DNA of 20,691 bases, taken from NCBI GenBank assembly GCA_002431915.1, contig DJEP01000016.1, positions 1 to 20,691 on the forward strand. Direction: 5' to 3'. Position numbers and translations under genes: made by a program. This document shows positions 14,876 through 20,691 of this stretch, one piece after another. The notes under the pieces were generated by a model. It ran no database searches, was not told where the DNA came from, and saw nothing but the letters and a program-made list of their open reading frames with translations. Origin of the DNA: Lachnospiraceae bacterium UBA5895 (lineage in GTDB: Bacteria > Bacillota > Clostridia > Lachnospirales > Lachnospiraceae). Position 1 is the stretch's first letter; every line of letters starts with the position of its first letter.

Positions 14876-15140
14876 TCTCGTAAAGGACATCCCCAGAGAA
14901 AAACTGGAATTTCTCTCCGCACTTTTTGTAAAAGGACATGGCAAAACCCAAAAAGAAATGATGGCGCTTCTCATGCCTGCTATGCGTAAGGCGAAGCAGG
15001 AACATCTTACTTTTACCCCACAGGAAATGCAGGCAGCCATCGCTGCCATCAAAAAATACAGTACCGAATCGGAGCTTCGCCAGATTGAAAACATTCTGGA
15101 AAAAAGCAAAGCACAAAGAAATAACTCCCGGCAGGCTTAA
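14838..15140 (+). CDS. hypothetical helical protein, 100 aa
   Basis: No named family is recognised. The ATG at 14838 is preceded by AGGAGGT with seven nt spacing, one of the strongest ribosome binding sites in the window, and lies inside the end of the preceding gene. The soluble 100-aa product begins MDCSQTPLWMQDDLV, then has charged helices (IPREKLEFLSALFVKG, EMMALLMPAMRKAKQE, MQAAIAAIKKYS, LRQIENILEK). There is no TM segment. The shared length scale, Met-rich helices and gene overlap suggest it pairs with the 164-aa protein, though this is inference. A terminator overlaps its stop codon. Confidence 0.87.
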   Translation: MDCSQTPLWMQDDLVKDIPREKLEFLSALFVKGHGKTQKEMMALLMPAMRKAKQEHLTFTPQEMQAAIAAIKKYSTESELRQIENILEKSKAQRNNSRQA

Positions 15141-15165
15141 GGTCTGTCAGGAGTTATTTTATTTC
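15119..15165. terminator. bidirectional terminator between the small-gene unit and leuS
   Basis: The arms AAATAACTCC (15119-15128) and 15150-15159 are exact complements. The stem extends inward with partial pairing, and T-rich sequence follows on both strands. It overlaps the plus-strand stop codon (15138-15140) and lies 18 nt past the leuS stop, so it serves two converging transcripts. Confidence 0.85.
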
Positions 15166-15182
15166 ATGGAATTTCGGCTGAA

Positions 15183-17594
15183 CTATTTAACTACGATATT
15201 GACGATTCTTCCGGGAACATAGATCTCTTTTACGATGTTACCGGTCAGCTTGTCGCCCAGAGCTTCTTTTGCCATGGCGATAACATTTTCCTTGGTCTCA
15301 TCCTTGGAAACATTGATGGTCGTACGCATCTTGCCGTTGACCTGAACGCCGATCTCCACTACGCTCTCTACGGTCTTCTCTTCCTCGAATTCGGGCCATG
15401 TTGCCTGATACAGTCTGCCTTCGAATCCTGCAGCCTGCCACAGTTCCTCGGTGATATGAGGAGCTACCGGGTTCAACAGGGTCAGCAGTGTCTTATATTC
15501 GCCTCTGGTAATGGAGTTCTTCTTGTAGAACTCGTTGATCAGAGACATCATAGCCGCGATGGCAGTGTTGTACTTCAGGTTCTCAAAGTCGCTGCTGACT
15601 TTCTTGATGGTCTGATGCATCTTGGTCTCTAAGTCTGCACTGTAACCTTCCTCATCCGTCAGGATATCCTGTAATTTCCATACTCTCTCCAGGAATCTGC
15701 GGCAGCCCTTTACACCTTCCTCGCTCCAGGAAGCACTCAGTTCAAAGGCACCGATGAACATCTCGTAGGTACGAAGGGTGTCTGCGCCGTAATCCTGTAC
15801 GATATCGTCCGGATTAACTACATTGCCACGGGACTTGGACATCTTCTCTCCGTTGGAACCCAGGATCATACCATGGCTGGTTCTCTTCTGGTAAGGTTCC
15901 GGAGTAGGTACTACGCCCTGATCATACAGGAACTTGTGCCAGAAACGGGAGTACAACAGATGCAGTGTGGTATGCTCCATACCGCCGTTGTACCAGTCAA
16001 CCGGCAGCCAGTACTTCAATGCTTCTGGGCTTGCCAGTGCCTTGTCATTGTGAGGATCGGTATAACGCAGATAATACCAGGAAGAGCCTGCCCACTGAGG
16101 CATGGTATCGGTCTCTCTCTTGGCAGGACCACCACAGCAGGGACAAGTGGTATTTACCCAGTCGGTCATGGCAGCCAGAGGAGATTCACCGTTATCGGTA
16201 GGCATATAGCTCTCTACCTCAGGCAGTTCCAGCGGCAGTTCGCTCTCATCCAGAGGAACGTAACCGCACTTATCGCAATGTACGATGGGAATCGGCTCGC
16301 CCCAGTAACGCTGTCTGGAGAATACCCAGTCTCTTAATTTATAATTGGTCTTGCGGTTGCCGATACCCTTCTCTTCCAGGTAATTCATGATCTTCTCTTT
16401 TGCTTCCGCTACAGACAGACCATTGAGGAAATCGGAATTTACCAGAGTGCCGTCAGCCACATCGGTATATACAGCCTCTTCCACGCTGACAGGACTTCCC
16501 GCAACGACTTCGATAATAGGCATGTGGAACTTCTTCGCGAACTCCCAGTCTCTCTCATCATGCGCAGGTACTGCCATGATAGCACCGGTACCATAAGTCA
16601 TCAGTACGTAATCGGATACCCATACAGGAATCTCTTTTCCGTTGACGGGATTGGTAGCGGTCAGACCCTGAATGCAGACACCGGTCTTATCCTTAGCCAG
16701 CTCGGTACGCTCAAAGTCGGACTTTTTCGCAGCCATCTCACGATATGACACGATTTCATCCCAGTTCTTAATCTCATCTTTATATTTGTCCAGTACGGGA
16801 TGCTCCGGGGATACTACCATATAGGTAACACCGAACAGAGTATCCGGTCTTGTGGTATAAATACGCAGCTTCTCATCTTTACCGGTCAGTGTAAAGTCAA
16901 CCTCAGCACCCTGAGATTTACCGATCCAGTTCTTCTGGGATACCTTAACACGCTCGATATAATCTACGGTATCCAGTCCTTCGATCAGCTTTTCGGCATA
17001 TGCGGTGATCTTTAACATCCACTGACTCTTAACCTTACGGACAACCTCAGAACCGCAACGTTCGCAGACACCATTGACTACTTCTTCATTCGCCAGTCCG
17101 ACTTTACAGGAAGTACACCAGTTAATAGGCATCTCGGTCTTGTAAGCCAGTCCTGCCTTGAACAGTTTTAAGAAAATCCACTGGGTCCAGCGATAATACT
17201 CGGGATCCGTAGTGTTGATCTCTCTGTCCCAGTCAAAAGAATAGCCTAAGGAATGCAGCTGCTTTTTGAATCTTGCCACATTGTTTTTGGTTACGATCTT
17301 CGGATGAATATGATTCTTAATAGCATAGTTCTCGGTAGGGAGACCGAACGCATCCCATCCCATGGGATACAACACGTTGTAGCCCTGCATTCTGCGCTTA
17401 CGTGCTACGATATCCAGTGCGGTATAAGGTCTCGGATGACCTACATGTAATCCCTGTCCGGAAGGATAAGGGAACTCTACCAATGCGTAATATTTGGGCT
17501 TGGAGAAATCATCGGAAGTCTTGAATGCTTTTTCGTCATCCCAGACAGTCTGCCATTTCTTCTCTACCTCTCTGTGATTGTAAGGTACTGCCAT
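15183..17594 (-). CDS. leuS: leucyl-tRNA synthetase
   Basis: This class Ia aminoacyl-tRNA synthetase charges tRNA-Leu in the cytosol. The 803-aa protein has the HIGH-type signature HVGH (50-53) within FPYPSGQGLHVGHPRPYT, the KMSKS loop in NGEKMSKSRGNVV (about 583), and the large CP1 editing domain with TTRPDTLFG and YGTGAIMAVPAHDERD. Zinc-type Cys pairs are seen in CTSCKVG…CERCG and CDKCGYV…CPCCGG. The length is normal for bacterial LeuS. The ATG at 17594 has AGGAGG nine nt upstream. It is transcribed alone from the promoter at 17670-17698; the leader of about 70 nt is too short for a T-box riboswitch, and no T-box motif is visible. Confidence 0.99.
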   Translation of the reverse strand: MAVPYNHREVEKKWQTVWDDEKAFKTSDDFSKPKYYALVEFPYPSGQGLHVGHPRPYTALDIVARKRRMQGYNVLYPMGWDAFGLPTENYAIKNHIHPKIVTKNNVARFKKQLHSLGYSFDWDREINTTDPEYYRWTQWIFLKLFKAGLAYKTEMPINWCTSCKVGLANEEVVNGVCERCGSEVVRKVKSQWMLKITAYAEKLIEGLDTVDYIERVKVSQKNWIGKSQGAEVDFTLTGKDEKLRIYTTRPDTLFGVTYMVVSPEHPVLDKYKDEIKNWDEIVSYREMAAKKSDFERTELAKDKTGVCIQGLTATNPVNGKEIPVWVSDYVLMTYGTGAIMAVPAHDERDWEFAKKFHMPIIEVVAGSPVSVEEAVYTDVADGTLVNSDFLNGLSVAEAKEKIMNYLEEKGIGNRKTNYKLRDWVFSRQRYWGEPIPIVHCDKCGYVPLDESELPLELPEVESYMPTDNGESPLAAMTDWVNTTCPCCGGPAKRETDTMPQWAGSSWYYLRYTDPHNDKALASPEALKYWLPVDWYNGGMEHTTLHLLYSRFWHKFLYDQGVVPTPEPYQKRTSHGMILGSNGEKMSKSRGNVVNPDDIVQDYGADTLRTYEMFIGAFELSASWSEEGVKGCRRFLERVWKLQDILTDEEGYSADLETKMHQTIKKVSSDFENLKYNTAIAAMMSLINEFYKKNSITRGEYKTLLTLLNPVAPHITEELWQAAGFEGRLYQATWPEFEEEKTVESVVEIGVQVNGKMRTTINVSKDETKENVIAMAKEALGDKLTGNIVKEIYVPGRIVNIVVK

Positions 17595-17669
17595 AATTAT
17601 TTCCTCCTAAACTATGAGAAGCTTTCTATTTAAAATTTACGTTCTCAAGTCGTTAAAAAACTACCGATT

Positions 17670-17698
17670 ATTTTATCGTGTTTTACCGATACTGTCAA
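17670..17698 (-). promoter_or_regulatory. sigma-A promoter of leuS
   Basis: In minus sense, TTGACA (17693-17698), exactly 17 nt, then TAAAAT (17670-17675). The -35 is perfect and the -10 has 5/6 matches. Confidence 0.85.
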
Positions 17699-17727
17699 GG
17701 ACTGTGGCTCTATCCGCATGGTTTTTT

Positions 17728-17756
17728 GCATATTTTGTGTTGCCAAAGCATATCCT
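17728..17756 (+). promoter_or_regulatory. candidate sigma-E promoter of a short plus-strand transcript
   Basis: GCATATT (17728-17734) matches the sigma-E -35 pattern. After 14 nt, CATATCCT (17749-17756) matches the -10 at the CATA core and final T. The transcript would start near 17763, only two nt before GAGGTG, and end at the hairpin 17847-17880. Confidence 0.35.
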
Positions 17757-17777
17757 GTATACGTGAGGTGATGAATC

Positions 17778-17828
17778 ATGTTGGCATGGATCACATTACT
17801 GATCAATCTGATGCAGCGGTATCGTTGA
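17778..17828 (+). CDS. possible 16-aa hydrophobic peptide
   Basis: ATG at 17778 opens MLAWITLLINLMQRYR, an amphipathic or membrane-seeking peptide with a basic tail. GAGGTG (17765-17770) gives a seven-nt spacing. It lies in an otherwise gene-free gap between leuS and the EF-G-like gene, with a candidate sigma-E promoter before and a terminator after it. Short peptides of this kind include sporulation factors (SpoVM, 26 aa, is sigma-E-made) and type I toxins, but no sequence match to either is claimed. An overlapping frame from the ATG at 17771 gives a 44-residue alternative that looks less protein-like. Confidence 0.3.
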   Translation: MLAWITLLINLMQRYR

Positions 17829-17846
17829 CTTTACGACAGAGTACCG

Positions 17847-17880
17847 AAAAGAGACCGGACACATTCGCCGGTCTCCTTTT
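17847..17880. terminator. bidirectional terminator after the EF-G-like gene
   Basis: The arms GAGACCGG (17851-17858) and CCGGTCTC (17868-17875) are exact complements around a 9-nt loop, flanked by AAAA on one side and TTTT on the other. It follows the EF-G-like stop (17902) by about 25 nt on the minus strand and would also end the plus-strand short transcript. Confidence 0.85.
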
Positions 17881-17901
17881 ATGTATCTATTTATATCTCT
17901 T

Positions 17902-19995
17902 TTAATCTTCTGCGTTATTCTCCGCAACCTTGGCTGCTCTGGCTGCCACTTCCTTCTCCTGTACGTCGGAAGGTGTCTGCTCGTAGCGGGCAAATTCATA
18001 GGAGTAATCACCTCTGCCTCCGGTCATGGAGCGAAGATCCGTGCAGTAGCCGAATAACCCGCTCATGGGAATATCCGCTTCAATAATCTGCTTGCCGCCA
18101 CTCATAGGTGTCATGCCCAGCACACGACCTCTTCTCTTGTTCAGGTCTCCCATGATATCACCGGTGTAAGCATCAGGTACCGTAACTTTCAGTGACATGA
18201 TGGGCTCTAGCAGAACCGGACCGGCTTCCATGACGCCCTTTTTGAACGCCTGAATGGCAGCGGTCTTAAATGCCATCTCCGAGGAGTCTACCGGATGATA
18301 AGATCCATCGTACAGTACCGCCTTGACACCGACTACCGGATATGCTGCCAGAGGTCCTCTGCTTACGGATTCCTGAATACCCTTTTCCACCGCCGGAAAG
18401 AAATTCTTGGGTACCGCACCGCCTACGACTTCTGTTGCGAACTCATAGGGCTTTGTCAGATCGCCGGAAGGTGAGAAACGCATTTTTACATGACCGTACT
18501 GACCGTGTCCGCCGGACTGTTTCTTGTACTTATACTCCACATCGGACTGTTTCTTGATGGTCTCCTTATATGCGATCTTCGGCTTGGACAGCTCGATTTC
18601 TACTTTGTATTCGTTTAACAGACGGCTGACCACGATATCCAGATGCTGGTCACCCATACCATAGAGCAGGGTCTGACGATTCTCCGCATCGTTGACTACC
18701 CGGATGGTCAGATCCTCATGGGTCATCTTCTGCAATGCCTGGGATATCTTATCTACGTCCGCCTTGTTCTTCGGCTTATACCGCATGTAGGTATAAGGAG
18801 TGGAAATATCGAACTTGCCGTATTTGATCGTCGTAGCCTTGGTAGAGAGACTGTTGCCGGTTCTCGCTGCCGTCAGCTTCGCCAGTGCACCGATATCTCC
18901 GGCATGCAGCTCGCTGACTTCAATAGGCTTGTTGCCCTGCAGTACATAGATCTTGCCAATCTTCTCCTCAATATCACGATCTACATTGTACAGCAGATCG
19001 TCGGTTTTCAATACACCGGAATTTACCTTGATAAGCGAGTATTTTCCAATGAAAGGATCCACGATGGTCTTCCATATGTAGGCGGATTTGGCTTTGGCGA
19101 AATCATAGTCTGCATGATAAATTTCGTTGGTCTTCAGATTGATACCCGCTACTTCTCTGTTCTCTGGACTGGGCATGTATTTGATAATATCATCTAACAA
19201 TGTGTACATACCCTGGCACAGAATGTTGGAACCCATGGTCATGGGAACGATACTGCTGTCACAGACATTGGTACGGAGTGCTGCACGGATCTCAGCCTCG
19301 GAGAAGGTCTCTCCGCCGAAATACCGCTCCATGAATTCTTCGCTTGTCTCGGCTACGGCTTCCATTAAGGTATCACGACAGATCTGTAAGTTAGCCCGGC
19401 TGTAATCCGGTACGTCACAGGGAACGACTTCCTTGCCCTCCCAGCGGTTACCGCTCTCGGTAATGACGTTGATGTATCCTACGAATTTCTCGTTCTCACG
19501 GATCGGCAGATGGAATGGTGCCATCTTCTTGCCATACAGGTTGGTCATATCTTCCACTACCTGACGGAAGGAAGCGTTATCCACGTCCATGTTAGAGACA
19601 TAGATGAAACGGGGCAGTTTGTATTTTTCGCAAAGTTCCCATGCCTTCTGGGTGCCGACTTCGATACCGGACTTGCCGTTGACTACGATGATGGCTGCGC
19701 CTGCGGCACTGACTGCCTCTTCCACTTCTCCCACGAAATCGAAATAACCCGGGGTATCAATAATATTGATCTTGTTTCCTTCCCACTCAATAGGGATCAC
19801 GGAGGTACTGATAGAGAAATGACGTTTCTGTTCTTCTTTACTGTAATCGCTGAGGGTATTGCCGTCATCTACCTTGCCCATACGGGAGGTGATACCGGAC
19901 AGATAAGCAAAGGCTTCCGCAAGACTGGTCTTGCCACTGCCGCCATGGCCCAGTAATACTACGTTACGGATCTTGTCAGTTGTGTAAATATTCAT
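17902..19995 (-). CDS. elongation factor G-like GTPase (EF-G paralogue)
   Basis: The 697-aa protein keeps the EF-G domain order: a G domain, domain II, and the C-terminal domains III-V, including domain IV SGGHGQYGHVKMRFSP. It is not canonical FusA, because the G motifs differ: P-loop GHGGSGKTS (16-24) in place of GHVDHGKTT, DTPGYFDF (80-87) with Tyr84 where translational GTPases have the catalytic His, and VSNMD (133-137) where NKMD is usual, so the base-recognition Asn and Lys are both changed. This fits the 'EF-G-like/FusA2' group, whose role (translocation, recycling or stress) is not settled. The ATG at 19995 has GGAGG seven nt upstream. It is monocistronic, from the promoter at 20071-20099 to the terminator at 17847-17880. 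Confidence 0.93.
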   Translation of the reverse strand: MNIYTTDKIRNVVLLGHGGSGKTSLAEAFAYLSGITSRMGKVDDGNTLSDYSKEEQKRHFSISTSVIPIEWEGNKINIIDTPGYFDFVGEVEEAVSAAGAAIIVVNGKSGIEVGTQKAWELCEKYKLPRFIYVSNMDVDNASFRQVVEDMTNLYGKKMAPFHLPIRENEKFVGYINVITESGNRWEGKEVVPCDVPDYSRANLQICRDTLMEAVAETSEEFMERYFGGETFSEAEIRAALRTNVCDSSIVPMTMGSNILCQGMYTLLDDIIKYMPSPENREVAGINLKTNEIYHADYDFAKAKSAYIWKTIVDPFIGKYSLIKVNSGVLKTDDLLYNVDRDIEEKIGKIYVLQGNKPIEVSELHAGDIGALAKLTAARTGNSLSTKATTIKYGKFDISTPYTYMRYKPKNKADVDKISQALQKMTHEDLTIRVVNDAENRQTLLYGMGDQHLDIVVSRLLNEYKVEIELSKPKIAYKETIKKQSDVEYKYKKQSGGHGQYGHVKMRFSPSGDLTKPYEFATEVVGGAVPKNFFPAVEKGIQESVSRGPLAAYPVVGVKAVLYDGSYHPVDSSEMAFKTAAIQAFKKGVMEAGPVLLEPIMSLKVTVPDAYTGDIMGDLNKRRGRVLGMTPMSGGKQIIEADIPMSGLFGYCTDLRSMTGGRGDYSYEFARYEQTPSDVQEKEVAARAAKVAENNAED

Positions 19996-20070
19996 ATCCC
20001 ATCCTCCATTTATTCTGCAATTTGGGTATTTTGTCCAGCCGATGGATTGGATTTTTAACCCCTTATGTGT

Positions 20071-20099
20071 ATTTTACTAAATATTTATTCTGTTTACAA
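20071..20099 (-). promoter_or_regulatory. sigma-A promoter of the EF-G-like gene
   Basis: In minus sense, TTGTAA (20094-20099), 17 nt, then TAAAAT (20071-20076). The start would be near 20064, giving a leader of about 70 nt. Confidence 0.7.
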
Positions 20100-20171
20100 G
20101 TAAATATTGTTAATTATTGCATATTTAGTGAATTATCAGAACTTTGGCGAATTGAGAGTTAGTTAAGAAGC

Positions 20172-20413
20172 CACGAACGCCCGCGGCGGACGGAACATCC
20201 TTCCGAGGTGTCAGGTCTCCGGGTGTGAATTTTCTACGAAAAGTGAATAAGTTTTTCTCATTATGACGGGGCCGCCTGCAGATGCCATCCATGGCTTTTG
20301 GACGCGGACATCGTGTCCGCTTTCCCCTGATATTCAACACTTTTCAAGAAAATGTCAACACCCTCCGACAAACATCCTCGGAAGGACATTCCGTCCGTCG
20401 TGGGCATTCTGTG
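20172..20413. repeat. imperfect inverted repeat with about 80-bp arms
   Basis: The left arm (20172-20249) and the reverse complement of the right arm (about 20332-20413) align along their length with few gaps. Shared cores are CGGACGGAA, TCCTTCCGAGG, GGGTGT, ATTTTCT and GAAAAGTG. The spacer contains a perfect 7-bp hairpin at 20304-20320 (GCGGACA/TGTCCGC). Open frames across it are unconvincing, lacking ribosome binding sites and domain signals. It looks like two diverged copies of a dispersed element in opposite orientation, or the ends of a non-autonomous mobile element. Confidence 0.7.
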
Positions 20414-20510
20414 TTTCAAAAATCTCTTTGTTATTATTCCTTCAGCTTTCCACAACGAGGGTATCTGTAACAGCAATGGCTTCTTATACCCATCATCTAC
20501 GTACATATGT

Positions 20511-20609
20511 CAGAAGGAAGGTACAGCAAAGCTTGCGCCTGTCTCCTGTGCCAACACTTTTGCAGAAGAAGGGTACAGTGAAGCTTGTGTCTGTCTCTCG
20601 TGCCCGCAC
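20511..20609. repeat. diverged 52-bp-period tandem duplication
   Basis: Segments 20511-20557 and 20563-20609 align without gaps with 37 of 47 identical positions (e.g. GTACAG, AAGCTTG, CTGTCTC, GTGCC). A period of 52 is not a multiple of three, which argues against a coding repeat. It adjoins the inverted repeat to the left. Confidence 0.75.
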
Positions 20610-20691
20610 CGAGGCAAAACAAGCGTACATTGGAAGCTTCCAGCAGAAAAGGACTACTCCCCTGGGCGTAGCTAGCATCCGAGTCCGGGGC

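Larger units (their letters stand above)
20100..20691. other. gene-free, repeat-rich stretch at the window end
   Basis: Beyond the promoter of the EF-G-like gene, no open frame on either strand has a credible start, ribosome binding site or recognisable domain. The stretch holds the inverted repeat (20172-20413), the tandem duplication (20511-20609), and unexplained sequence to the end. Base composition shifts from AT-rich (20080-20160) to GC-richer within the repeats, consistent with inserted or dispersed DNA. Confidence 0.6.

Noticed and set aside
17595..17700. T-box leader for leuS
   Set aside because: The leader is about 70 nt, with no T-box sequence or antiterminator, and a plain sigma-A promoter is present.
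18643..19197. 184-codon plus-strand frame over the EF-G-like gene
   Set aside because: Antisense to a conserved GTPase, with no independent evidence.
20352..20675. 107-codon plus-strand frame in the final stretch
   Set aside because: It crosses the inverted repeat and the 52-bp duplication, whose period is not a multiple of three, and shows no start signal or domain.

Overview
The window looks like a chromosomal segment of a spore-forming gut Firmicute of the Lachnospiraceae type. The supporting signs are strong AGGAGG-type ribosome binding sites, moderate GC, a Re-citrate-synthase-like enzyme beside an NADP isocitrate dehydrogenase, BspA-like leucine-rich-repeat surface proteins with a class B sortase, a tiny Cys/Gly/Asn-rich protein, and several candidate mother-cell (sigma-E/K type) promoters. 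Genus is not determined. No tRNA, rRNA, CRISPR array, prophage or intact insertion sequence was seen.

Layout. (1) 84-2053, minus strand: accessory genes. A decayed Lachnospiraceae-type lipid-anchored or secreted protein fragment with a DxTGDGxxDL motif overlaps a one-TM hypothetical protein, followed by a small two-TM PH-like membrane protein. (2) 2194-5811, minus strand: a metabolic operon of Re-citrate-synthase-like enzyme, then a GntR/FCD regulator, then NADP-isocitrate dehydrogenase. It is driven by a near-consensus sigma-A promoter whose -10 lies inside a perfect palindrome, ATTGTATACAAT, a plausible site for the operon's own GntR protein. With an aconitase from elsewhere, the two enzymes would make 2-oxoglutarate for glutamate synthesis. 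(3) 5881-13892, minus strand: a cell-surface locus of sortase B with an unusual Lys-rich cytoplasmic extension, a 1452-residue LRR/InlB-repeat protein ending in TPKTG plus a membrane tail, a smaller secreted LRR protein, a strong terminator, and then a subtilisin-like protease without a signal peptide.

(4) 13906-15165, plus strand: three small genes (Cys-rich 87 aa, helical 164 aa, helical 100 aa) under two candidate CATA-type promoters. This is the best candidate here for an undescribed system, possibly part of the spore coat. (5) 15119-20099, minus strand: leuS and a divergent EF-G-like GTPase, each with a recognisable sigma-A promoter. Between them, on the plus strand, is a possible very short sORF with a sigma-E-like promoter and a shared terminator. 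(6) 20100-20691: no convincing gene. This stretch holds a roughly 80-bp-arm imperfect inverted repeat and a diverged 52-bp tandem duplication, and looks like dispersed non-coding repeat DNA.
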